This document shows, piece by piece, positions 26,315 through 34,130 of a stretch of 64,000 nucleotides of DNA. The position numbers and the translations under genes are program-made. The stretch spans positions 310,001-374,000 of the forward strand of contig JAWLAO010000001.1 in the NCBI GenBank assembly GCA_041395445.1. The letters are read 5' to 3'. Positions within the stretch are counted from its first letter, which is position 1. Each line of letters opens with the position of its first letter. This DNA comes from Gammaproteobacteria bacterium. GTDB taxonomy: Bacteria > Pseudomonadota > Gammaproteobacteria > Xanthomonadales > Marinicellaceae. Under the pieces are notes generated by a model. The model searched no databases. It saw only the letters and a list, made by a program, of their open reading frames with translations, and was not told the origin of the DNA.

Positions 26315-27277
26315 TTATTGAAAAAATGCAGTTGCTGACCATTGGTTGACAACTGCATTATTACCTTTTCTCAACATTAAGGCGTGTCTTTGATAAAGAT
26401 TACTTTCCATTGTAACCATAATTTGAGCATCAAACCATTCGGTTTTAGTATCTACTAATTGTTGAATATCAGTTTGCCCCAGATTGTAAAAGCGAATGAT
26501 GGGATCACTAAAAAAAACGCCGGTATCACGATAAGATGCACCACCCTCTTTATAAAGCAATAACGCGTCTCTTTGTGAAATTTGATCATCCAAAGATTTA
26601 AGCAATACCGCAGGAACGGTATTCACATTGAGCTTTGTTGGAGAATTTGATAACAATGGCAAAACGGTCACAAATTGTTTCAAACGCTGATAAATTTCTT
26701 CATTGATACCTTCAATCAGTCTCAATTCACTAATATGTTGAAAGTGTTGCCCGGCAGTTCTGTATGGTGGGTTTTGTGATAAATAGGAAACATCTTCGGC
26801 TCCCATTTGCATAGGAACTTGGTTTTCATCCATCCAGTCGATGATTTTATCGGCTATTCCCACATCCATTTGTAAATTCACCAACAATCTCCTGAAATAT
26901 TTCACACTTGGAGGATGAAAATTACCGCTGAAATATAAATTATTCAGATTGAACTTACTGTTCATATCGTACATTTGTCCCGAAAGCACCGCATCCTCAA
27001 GCTGTATCCCACTGATCGGTTGATTCCAAACATCTCCACTGCTATCGAAATCAGGATTATCTTCATAATCCTTGCGTAAAATATCTTTTGCCCACAACGC
27101 CATTCCACGAGCATAATGATATGATTGATAGGAAGCACGATTGTTCGATTGTCTGGCGATATCCAGAGAGTTCCGAAACCATATTTCTGTTGCCAATAAC
27201 GTCGCAATGGTAATTACCAACAAAGTGATAAACAATGCCACGCCTTTTTGCTTGTTCTTGGACTTCAATCTCATCAT
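26315..27277 (-). CDS. gspK: Type II secretion minor pseudopilin GspK
   Basis: A 320-residue protein with the prepilin-like N-terminus KQKGVALFITLLVITIATLL. Position +5 lacks the usual Glu, which is typical of GspK. A long globular domain follows with ALWAKDILRKDYEDN and DWMDENQVPMQMGAED, which fits the GspK fold. It caps the pseudopilus tip together with GspI and GspJ. Its start overlaps the gspJ stop (ATGA). It is the last gene of the gspGHIJK run, and no gspL/M follow. Confidence 0.93.
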   Translation of the reverse strand: MMRLKSKNKQKGVALFITLLVITIATLLATEIWFRNSLDIARQSNNRASYQSYHYARGMALWAKDILRKDYEDNPDFDSSGDVWNQPISGIQLEDAVLSGQMYDMNSKFNLNNLYFSGNFHPPSVKYFRRLLVNLQMDVGIADKIIDWMDENQVPMQMGAEDVSYLSQNPPYRTAGQHFQHISELRLIEGINEEIYQRLKQFVTVLPLLSNSPTKLNVNTVPAVLLKSLDDQISQRDALLLYKEGGASYRDTGVFFSDPIIRFYNLGQTDIQQLVDTKTEWFDAQIMVTMESNLYQRHALMLRKGNNAVVNQWSATAFFQ

Positions 27278-27855
27278 GGATTTAATCCAAACATAAAATT
27301 AAAACTGCTATCATTTTCGAGTTCTAAATGAATTTGAACACTTTTTAGTGGTAATTCTGAGTTGTTTATTGGCCATTTTGAAGAAGTGATTCCGACACTA
27401 TTTTGATAATTGATACTAAACTCTCTGACATTTTCCATTAAAGCATGTTGCTGCCATTGGTTGGACGAAGCGGCATCCAGCATATTTCTGCTGGAACGAT
27501 AAAGCGTTCCGTCACGCAAAAACCATTGAACTCTTTGTAATTGCGAGCGTTTTTGAGCAAACGGATTGCTGTTGCCATTTCGTGAAAACACAACTGAAGA
27601 ATAAGTACCAATAATTGAAGGTATTTGTTGTCCAAACTCATCTTTAACTTTTCGATTTATCAACGAATGAAAGTCCTTGTTCAAAAGCTGTGAAACCATC
27701 ACTTCTTTTCTGATATCTTTGGCGACACTATCCGTATGAGACTTGGTTTCAATCAAACCATTGAGACCGGTGTAAGATATGGCTGAAATAATCACCATCA
27801 AACTGACAGCAATCAGCACTTCGAGCAAAGTCATACCCGATTGCTGGCGTTTCAT
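27274..27855 (-). CDS. gspJ: Type II secretion minor pseudopilin GspJ
   Basis: About 193 residues with the prepilin peptidase site KRQQSG/MTLLEVLIAVSL (cleavage after Gly, Glu at +5) and a C-terminal domain with QRVQWFLRDGTLYRSS, typical of GspJ. It forms the tip complex with GspI and GspK. I take the ATG at 27855, which overlaps the gspI stop by one base (TGATG); an upstream ATG at 27864 would add three residues. Confidence 0.92.
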   Translation of the reverse strand: MKRQQSGMTLLEVLIAVSLMVIISAISYTGLNGLIETKSHTDSVAKDIRKEVMVSQLLNKDFHSLINRKVKDEFGQQIPSIIGTYSSVVFSRNGNSNPFAQKRSQLQRVQWFLRDGTLYRSSRNMLDAASSNQWQQHALMENVREFSINYQNSVGITSSKWPINNSELPLKSVQIHLELENDSSFNFMFGLNP

Positions 27856-28220
27856 CAGTACCATTTGAAACCCGTTAATTGAGCGTGAGAGTATTTGAAA
27901 TCCGCTTCTTTACTGACTTTCACATCCATTCTAAGAATATGCTCGTTGTTGGTTGGTTCGATATGAATTTGCCAATTCCATTCCCTATTGCCGCTCACTT
28001 GACGACCATCATAAGTCCCACTGGCAACATTATTTTCGAGATAATATTGCTCCAACACATTATTCGCAACTAAAACTGCATGATTGCGTTCGCGAATTTC
28101 TAAAAGGGTTTCAGCACGATTGGAATTAACTGTCACAATTGCGGATAACGAAATCGTCAATATCGCCAAACTGACAATCACTTCCATCAAGGTAAAGCCC
28201 GATTGCCGTTTACGATTCAT
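27855..28220 (-). CDS. gspI: Type II secretion minor pseudopilin GspI
   Basis: About 121 residues. The N-terminus KRQSG/FTLMEVIVSLAILT is a standard prepilin cleavage site with Glu at +5. The middle has NNVLEQYYLENNVASG and WNWQIHIEPT, the short beta-rich domain of GspI. The true start is the ATG at 28220, which gives the proper prepilin leader and overlaps gspH by 11 bp; the longer open frame upstream up to 28313 is only the gspH sequence in another frame. Confidence 0.92.
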   Translation of the reverse strand: MNRKRQSGFTLMEVIVSLAILTISLSAIVTVNSNRAETLLEIRERNHAVLVANNVLEQYYLENNVASGTYDGRQVSGNREWNWQIHIEPTNNEHILRMDVKVSKEADFKYSHAQLTGFKWY

Positions 28221-28707
28221 CAATCCAGCCACCCTGCATTTGCCATAATCCATCCGATTTGACTTGATAACCGTGCAATTCTGTTGCATCGGTAATTTTG
28301 GCAACAAATTCACTCAACTGACCATTGGCATCACATAACAATTGCGGAAATTCAGAAAAATCCTCATCCAATACCAGGTTCTGTCCGTCAATTTCCAGGT
28401 TCAGTAAAAATCCCTGATTAAAAAGATGCGGAAAAAGGTATTCGGTCTCAACATCCAGCCATTGTTGCTGGTAAAAGCGGGAAAAAGTGTATCCATAAAG
28501 ACTGAACTTAACTCCGTATGGAATATTTTGCAAAACCGCCTGATCACAAGCATACTCAATCGAAGATTGCAGAATCTGACCTTGTTGCTGTAAATTCCGT
28601 TCAACCGAACCAGAATTCGTCATTTGCACACCCAACACCGTTAAAATTGAAATAATGACCACCACAATCAATATTTCAATCAAAGTGAAACCGTGACTGC
28701 GTTTCAT
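28210..28707 (-). CDS. gspH: Type II secretion minor pseudopilin GspH
   Basis: 165 residues beginning MKRSHG/FTLIEILIVVVII, a class III signal with cleavage after Gly and Glu at +5. Position between gspG and gspI and the length fit GspH, the minor pseudopilin that joins the tip to the GspG shaft. It starts 14 bp behind gspG. Confidence 0.92.
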   Translation of the reverse strand: MKRSHGFTLIEILIVVVIISILTVLGVQMTNSGSVERNLQQQGQILQSSIEYACDQAVLQNIPYGVKFSLYGYTFSRFYQQQWLDVETEYLFPHLFNQGFLLNLEIDGQNLVLDEDFSEFPQLLCDANGQLSEFVAKITDATELHGYQVKSDGLWQMQGGWIDES

Positions 28708-28721
28708 GGCATTAATAAATT

Positions 28722-29144
28722 TTACCAGTTACCAACATCCTGATTTTCGCCTTCGCCACCGGGCTGACCATCCGCTCCGAAAGAGTAAATATCAACTTCA
28801 CCGTGATTGCCCGGATTGAGATATTGGTAATCGTTTCCCCAAGGGTCTTGAACCAGTTTTTCAACATAACCACCCGGCTTCCAGTTTTTTGCTTCCGGTT
28901 GTCCGCCCGGTCTGGAAACCAACGCCTGCAAACCTTGCGATGTCGATGGATAATTAAAATTGTCCAGTTTATACATACTCAGAGCTTTTTTCAGATTGGA
29001 AATATCCGATTGAGCTCTGGCAACACGGGCTTTGCCCGGCTGATCCAAAAACTGCGGAACAACCGCAATCGCCAAAATACTGAGAATAACGACCACAATT
29101 AAAATTTCAATCAAGGTAAAGCCATGTTGTCTTTGCTGTATCAT
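28722..29144 (-). CDS. gspG: Type II secretion major pseudopilin GspG
   Basis: 140 residues, prepilin leader MIQQRQHG/FTLIEILIVV. It carries all GspG hallmarks: KARVARAQSDISNLKKALSM, LDNFNYPSTSQGLQALVSRP and the calcium-site tail DPWGNDYQYLNPGNHGEVDI with SFGADGQPGGEG. GspG polymerises into the pseudopilus that pushes folded substrates through the secretin. It is the first gene of gspGHIJK; gspC, D, E, F, L, M and N are not in the window. Confidence 0.96.
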   Translation of the reverse strand: MIQQRQHGFTLIEILIVVVILSILAIAVVPQFLDQPGKARVARAQSDISNLKKALSMYKLDNFNYPSTSQGLQALVSRPGGQPEAKNWKPGGYVEKLVQDPWGNDYQYLNPGNHGEVDIYSFGADGQPGGEGENQDVGNW

Positions 29145-29170
29145 TACAAATAATCAGAGTTAAAAGAGAG

Positions 29171-29176
29171 ATTATA
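29171..29176 (-). promoter_or_regulatory. Candidate -10 element of the gspGHIJK operon
   Basis: Read on the minus strand this is a perfect TATAAT, 27 bp ahead of the gspG ATG. No good -35 hexamer lies at the right distance, so either the promoter needs an activator or this is chance in AT-rich DNA. Confidence 0.35.
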
Positions 29177-29260
29177 ACCCAAACCGCTAAAAAAGCGATT
29201 TGCCTTGAGAATTATTTCGGGAGTGGGCTTAATATTAAAGTATACCGAGAGTATTTTTTT

Positions 29261-29303
29261 AAGGAACACAGAGAGCACAAAGAAGCACATAGTGATGCAA
29301 AGT
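29261..29303 (+). repeat. Dispersed-type repeat, left arm of an inverted pair
   Basis: Begins AAGGAACACAGAGAGCACAA and continues AGAAGCACATAGTGATGCAA. Its reverse complement is found, with about eight mismatches over 43 bp, at 29955-29999. The two arms enclose one small gene. Similar AACACAGAGA-type sequences are common intergenic repeats in environmental bacterial genomes. The rest of the 29145-29511 gap holds the gspG leader, this arm and the palindrome at 29369. Confidence 0.7.
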
Positions 29304-29368
29304 TAAAAAAATCTATCATCCTAAACACCTCTACTGTCATCCTGATAAAGCTAAAATAATACCCCGTC

Positions 29369-29398
29369 ATTCCGTACAAGCGAAGCGCGATACGGAAT
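29369..29398. repeat. Palindromic intergenic repeat
   Basis: ATTCCGTA (29369-29376) pairs perfectly with TACGGAAT (29391-29398), and the loop itself can pair GCG with CGC. The preceding CGTCATTCCG is a sequence often seen in dispersed intergenic repeats. A direct-repeat-like stretch, CATGAAGGACATGAAGTTCA, lies at about 29438-29457. Confidence 0.6.
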
Positions 29399-29511
29399 CT
29401 CATTGGGAACTATGATTCTAATTTTCATGTTATTAAACCATGAAGGACATGAAGTTCATAAAGGTTTATTAAGAAATTAATGGTGATTGGCTTCCTGATT
29501 TACTTTGAGTC

Positions 29512-29820
29512 TTATAATCCTTTTTTCTTCATTTCAGCTTTCAATCCCACTAATTTCAAATTTGCATACTTTATTATGAAAAAATTAATAAGACCAGGTG
29601 CAATCAAGGCTATTGATAGTGAAATAATCCAACTTTGAAAATAAAAAAATAAATATACACTCAGATAAGCAAAAAAACTGAACATTAGACCAATAAATCC
29701 TTTTTGTAATGAGGTTAAAGTAAATTGTGCTCGACAACAATAACACCTCATTCTACTATCAAAACTTAGTAAGTGTACTACCAAACAAGATTTACTACAT
29801 TCCTGACATTTTCTTTTCAT
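29512..29820 (-). CDS. Small zinc-ribbon membrane protein of unknown function
   Basis: A 102-residue protein. The N-terminus carries two Cys pairs (CQECSKSC at about 5-12 and CYCC at about 26-29), which could bind one zinc ion, followed by two long hydrophobic segments (about 40-65 and 66-88) and a lysine-rich end. I do not recognise a family. The gene stands alone between the arms of the inverted repeat at 29261 and 29955, with no clear operon partner. The ribosome site is weak. It may be real but little expressed. Confidence 0.5.
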   Translation of the reverse strand: MKRKCQECSKSCLVVHLLSFDSRMRCYCCRAQFTLTSLQKGFIGLMFSFFAYLSVYLFFYFQSWIISLSIALIAPGLINFFIIKYANLKLVGLKAEMKKKGL

Positions 29821-29954
29821 AATTGATTAAAACTTCTTTAGCACCTATTGTATAATAGTTTCCAACATTGTGCTAACGTCATTGATTAAATTCTATTTAG
29901 TTAAAAAAATCAGAAAAAGCCTAAAAGTTACTCAAAATAAAAAACTTTTGATTC

Positions 29955-29999
29955 AACCTCTGCGTAACTCTGCGCTTCTTTGCGGTCTCTGTGTTCCTT
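29955..29999 (-). repeat. Dispersed-type repeat, right arm of an inverted pair
   Basis: Reverse-complemented it reads AAGGAACACAGAGACCGCAA and then AGAAGCGCAGAGTTACGCAG, matching the left arm at 29261-29303. The 29821-30131 gap contains this arm, AT-rich sequence and the leader of the HMG-CoA lyase gene; I see no further gene in it. Confidence 0.7.
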
Positions 30000-30131
30000 A
30001 AGATTTAATCAAAGTATCATTTTTGTTCTATCAAGTTCTGTATGAAAACATTTCTCTGCATTTTTCCCGAAAATTCAAATTACTCATGAGGTTTCAGGTT
30101 AAAATCACATTTTTATAATTTTTTTAATTCT

Positions 30132-31030
30132 GTGCTACCAAAAAAAGTAAAAATTGTCGAGGTTTCGCCACGAGATGGTTTGCAAAACGAGAAGCAAGTC
30201 ATTGAGCTGTCAACTAAACTGGAGTTGATACAGCGATTGCAGGATAGTGGTTTGAAAAACATTGAAATCACCGGATTTGTCAGCCCTAAGTGGGTTCCAC
30301 AGCTTGCTGATTCGAGTGAACTTTGTGAGAAATTACAAAGAGTTAACGGCATCAATTATTCTGCTTTAACACCCAATCTGAAAGGCATGGAAAAAGCAGT
30401 TGCTTCCAATCTCAAAGAAGTTGCTGTCTTCACTGCAGCTTCGGAAAGTTTCACTAAAAAAAATATCAATTGCAGTATTGAAGAGTCTTTACAACGATTT
30501 GTTCCGGTAATTGAGTTGGCTAAACAACATGATATTAAAGTTCGAGGATATGTTTCTTGCGTTCTCGGTTGTCCTTATGAAGGTGAAATTTCTGTGGATA
30601 AAGTTGCTGAAGTGACGGAAAAATTATTTCAACTCGGTTGTTATGAGGTTTCACTCGGTGATACCATCGGCACAGGAACTCCAAGAAAAGCTCAGGAAAT
30701 GTTTAAATCCTGCCAGAAAATCGCTGACACACAAAATCTGGCTTTGCATTTTCACAACACTTATGGACAGGCATTAGCGAATATCTATGCGTGTATGGAA
30801 CTAGGCGCAGAAATCATCGACTCTCAGTTGCCGGTTTGGGCGGTTGTCCTTATGCCAAGGGAGCCAGTGGCAATGTCGCCACCGAAGATGTGGTCTATAT
30901 GCTTAATGGTATCGATATAGAGTGTGGAATCAATCTTGAAAAACTGATTGAAACCGGCAACTGGATTAGCGAAAAACTCAATCGGCTGAATAATTCTCAG
31001 GTTGGTAAAGCACTTAGCAACTCACAATGA
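30132..31030 (+). pseudogene. Hydroxymethylglutaryl-CoA lyase, broken by a one-base deletion
   Basis: HMG-CoA lyase splits HMG-CoA into acetoacetate and acetyl-CoA, the last step of leucine breakdown. The first 231 codons (VEVSPRDGLQNEKQ, NIEITGFVSPKWVPQLAD, ALTPNLKGMEKA, VSLGDTIGTGTP, HFHNTYGQALANIYA) read in the frame of the GTG at 30132. The sequence then leaves frame at about 30824. The next frame carries SVAGLGGCPYAKGASGN, the signature loop with the catalytic Cys, to a TGA at 31028-31030. Inserting one T after GACTCT restores an intact product of about 299 residues. The end overlaps the recJ ATG (ATGA). Either the gene is newly inactivated or the T was lost in sequencing. Confidence 0.9.
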
Positions 31031-32751
31031 TTCAAATCAAACGACGGGAAATTCCTGAAACAAACAATTTGGAGGGTTTAGGTTTATCAAAACTTATCCA
31101 AAAATTGTATCTTTCCAGAGGAATAACTAAACCATCACAAATTAATTATAAACTGCAAAATTTACTGCATTCTTCAAAGCTATCCAACATCAAAATAGCG
31201 GCTCAAATCGTTGTTAGCTGCATGAAAAATAATGAAAAAATCGTCGTTGTTGGCGATTTTGATGCCGATGGAGCGACGGCAACGGCATTCTCCATCCGTG
31301 CTATTAAGGCTTTTGGCTATGACAATATTGATTATTTGGTTCCCAATCGCTTTGATTTTGGTTATGGCTTGAGCTCTCAGCTAATTCCGATTTTACAGGA
31401 TATGCAAGCGGATTTAATCATTACCGTTGATAACGGTATCAGTTCAATCAGCGGAACGGCAAAAGCCAAAGAAGCTGGTATGAAAGTAATCATCACCGAT
31501 CACCATTTGCCGGCCGAAGAGCTTCCCGATGCCAATGCGATTGTTAATCCAAACTTACATGGTGATGAGTTTCCCAGCAAAAGTTTGGCCGGTGTCGGAG
31601 TGGTTTTTTACTTGCTGGCTGAAATTCGCAAACAGTTAACAGGGTGTGGATGGTTTGACAGTAAAAATATTCAACCGCCGAATTTAGCCCAATGGTTGGA
31701 TATTGTTGCTTTGGGAACAGTTGCCGATATGGTTGGGCTGGATGAAAACAACCGAATTTTGGTCAACGATGGTTTAAAAAGAATTCAAGCCGGTCAAACC
31801 ATTGCCGGAATTCATGCTTTGTTGAAAATTGCCGGTCGAGATTATTCAAAAACCAATACCGACACTTTTGGCTTTGTACTGGCACCACGATTGAATGCTG
31901 CCGGACGTTTGGAAGACATGAGTGTCGGCATTGAATTATTACTGACCGATGATGCAACAAAAGCTCGTAATCTGGCTCAAGAACTGGATTCCATCAATCA
32001 GCAAAGAAAAGAAATTCAGTCCGAAATGCAGGAAGTCGCCAATAGTGTCATCAAAGAGTTAAAAAATATTAAAAAACTGCCGAATGGAATTTGCCTTTTT
32101 CATAAACATTGGCATCAAGGTGTTGTTGGATTATTGGCTTCCAAAGTCAAAGATAAAACCAATCGCCCGGTGGTGGCTTTTGCTCCTGAAAGCGATGAAT
32201 CGCCAATTCTCAAAGGCTCGGCACGGAGTATTGAGGGGTTTCATATCCGTGATGCCTTTGTTGAAATTGAATCTCATTATCCCGATTTGATGATTAAATT
32301 CGGAGGTCATGCAATGGCAGCCGGATTGTCAATTCATCAGGAAAATTACAAACAATTTCGTGAGATTTTTAATCAAATCGTCGATAACAAACTCACAGAA
32401 GAACAAAGAATGCATGTGATTGAAACCGATGGAGAAATTGACAGCATCGACTTATGTTTGGCTGTTGCTGAAGAATTGCAGCAACACGGACCTTGGGGTC
32501 AAAACTTCCCTGCTCCATTATTTGATGGCTGGTTTAATATCATCGAAAAGAAAGAAGTCGGTAGTGGTCACTGTAAAATGACCTTGCAAACCTCTGATTT
32601 ATCTAAAAAAATCGAAGCCATCGCTTTTGGATTGCATCCTGATAAGTTCAATCCGATTGGACAGCGAAATCATCTCACTTATAAGTTGGACATCAACGAA
32701 TTTGCAGGCAGAAGAAACCTGCAATTAATCATTCAGAATATTGTTAACTAA
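31027..32751 (+). CDS. recJ: Single-stranded-DNA-specific exonuclease RecJ
   Basis: A 574-residue DHH-family 5'-3' exonuclease. The manganese-binding motifs are in order: VVGDFDADGATATAF (motif I), LIITVDNGIS (motif II) and IITDHHLPAE (motif III, the DHH). They are followed by ALGTVADMVGLDE (motif IV) and, after a helical linker, the DHHA1 domain with KFGGHAMAAGLSI. RecJ acts in RecF-pathway recombination, mismatch repair and base-excision repair. Its ATG overlaps the end of the lyase gene. The stop overlaps that of the convergent membrane protein. Confidence 0.96.
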   Translation: MIQIKRREIPETNNLEGLGLSKLIQKLYLSRGITKPSQINYKLQNLLHSSKLSNIKIAAQIVVSCMKNNEKIVVVGDFDADGATATAFSIRAIKAFGYDNIDYLVPNRFDFGYGLSSQLIPILQDMQADLIITVDNGISSISGTAKAKEAGMKVIITDHHLPAEELPDANAIVNPNLHGDEFPSKSLAGVGVVFYLLAEIRKQLTGCGWFDSKNIQPPNLAQWLDIVALGTVADMVGLDENNRILVNDGLKRIQAGQTIAGIHALLKIAGRDYSKTNTDTFGFVLAPRLNAAGRLEDMSVGIELLLTDDATKARNLAQELDSINQQRKEIQSEMQEVANSVIKELKNIKKLPNGICLFHKHWHQGVVGLLASKVKDKTNRPVVAFAPESDESPILKGSARSIEGFHIRDAFVEIESHYPDLMIKFGGHAMAAGLSIHQENYKQFREIFNQIVDNKLTEEQRMHVIETDGEIDSIDLCLAVAEELQQHGPWGQNFPAPLFDGWFNIIEKKEVGSGHCKMTLQTSDLSKKIEAIAFGLHPDKFNPIGQRNHLTYKLDINEFAGRRNLQLIIQNIVN

Positions 32752-34130
32752 TTCTCTAATTTCTTTGAATTCAGTTGTTTTGAATATTCAGAAATGATGA
32801 TAGCAATGAAATAAATATAAATCGGCAATATCTGTAATATCACACGATTAGAGCTGGTAAAATCATTGGCAAATACGCTTGCTTGAGTCATATAAAACAA
32901 AACAAAAAGAAATATTGTCGAAAATACCAATAACAGTCCCGGAAGTGCCAATAGTTTTCTGTCTTTGATTTTACCCGAAAAAATTACAACTATCAGAAGA
33001 AGATACCACAAAAAATACCAGTTATTGCTCACAAAAAATGTCTCCAACCAGGCATCTGTTGTATTGACAAACTGCAACTGAAACTCACCAATCCACGGTA
33101 CAGCAATTACTTCAGGAGTTATTTTTAATCCACCAATGCTGATTCCTCCGAACAAATACCAGATTGCAATCACACAGGCTAATATGAAATAGGCCCTGCG
33201 TTGACTGAATTTTGATAAACAAGATAAACCAACAGACAAAATGATTATACTCACCCAAACCCATGCTTCCAGTTTAAACATCAACATAGAAACCAAAGAT
33301 AATGTGCTTAGAATTAAAAATCTTTTCTGACGAGTTATAAAATATTGTTGGATATTTACAAAACTAATAAATAAATAAGCAGCCATCCAAATATCAGCAT
33401 AACCTGCAAGAATAATGTGATTATTCACAAATGGCAATGAAACCAATACAAAGACGACTCCAAATGCCAAATAAGATGATTGAGTAATCAACTTAACATT
33501 TCCATAAATCAATAATATAAATGATATAAACATTGCAGGATAAATCGCATTTAGTCGTGTTTCATTCCAATCAAAAATACCGCTGTTAAAAACATAAAGC
33601 AAAGATAAACCATCCGGATAATGATGAATTGGACTGGTTAATGCTCCTTTCGCCGAAAACCACTCAACTCTACCAACTAAACTCTCATTAATTCCATAAA
33701 AATACCAAATCTTCGCTTTCGCAACCCAACCATACCACGCATCCCAAGCGAATAATGGTAAAGATTGGTTTTGTGTTTCAATGAAAACTAAATGAATAAA
33801 AACAAACACTGCCAAAATCACAAGTATTTTAGAAAAATGTGGTTTCAGACTGAGACGCTCTCTAACTCCATTAATAATAATTCGTTTATAAACAAAAACA
33901 TAATAACCAATAGTAACAGTTGAAAAAGCAAAACACAGATAGAAAAGAAAGTAATTGTTTATATCCAAACCAAGCCACTGAAAGAGGTTGTATATAACCA
34001 TTATTTTAAAAACACCAATAAAAAAGCTTTCTCCAAGAATTTTTTGCCAGTTTGATGCTTTAAAAAATTGAGCCATCCAAGGCAAGCCCATACCTGTAAA
34101 CACTAATAATAAAATCAAAGTATTTATCAT
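32748..34130 (-). CDS. Polytopic membrane protein, possible GT-C-type glycosyltransferase
   Basis: A 460-residue protein with about 11-13 membrane helices. After helix 4, FAWDAWYGWVAKAKIWYFYG with an Asp followed by a Lys/Trp-rich loop, and then HHYPDGLSLLYVF, resemble the first periplasmic loop of GT-C enzymes (ArnT/PMT-type), where an acidic residue helps catalysis. This is fold-level inference and no donor or acceptor is evident. It is coupled to the upstream gene by an ATGA overlap, and its stop overlaps the recJ stop on the other strand. Confidence 0.6.
   Translation of the reverse strand: MINTLILLLVFTGMGLPWMAQFFKASNWQKILGESFFIGVFKIMVIYNLFQWLGLDINNYFLFYLCFAFSTVTIGYYVFVYKRIIINGVRERLSLKPHFSKILVILAVFVFIHLVFIETQNQSLPLFAWDAWYGWVAKAKIWYFYGINESLVGRVEWFSAKGALTSPIHHYPDGLSLLYVFNSGIFDWNETRLNAIYPAMFISFILLIYGNVKLITQSSYLAFGVVFVLVSLPFVNNHIILAGYADIWMAAYLFISFVNIQQYFITRQKRFLILSTLSLVSMLMFKLEAWVWVSIIILSVGLSCLSKFSQRRAYFILACVIAIWYLFGGISIGGLKITPEVIAVPWIGEFQLQFVNTTDAWLETFFVSNNWYFLWYLLLIVVIFSGKIKDRKLLALPGLLLVFSTIFLFVLFYMTQASVFANDFTSSNRVILQILPIYIYFIAIIISEYSKQLNSKKLEN

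Noticed and set aside
28221..28313. An N-terminal extension of GspI
   Set aside because: The extra 31 residues come from gspH sequence in another frame and would bury the prepilin peptidase site; the ATG at 28220 gives a normal leader.
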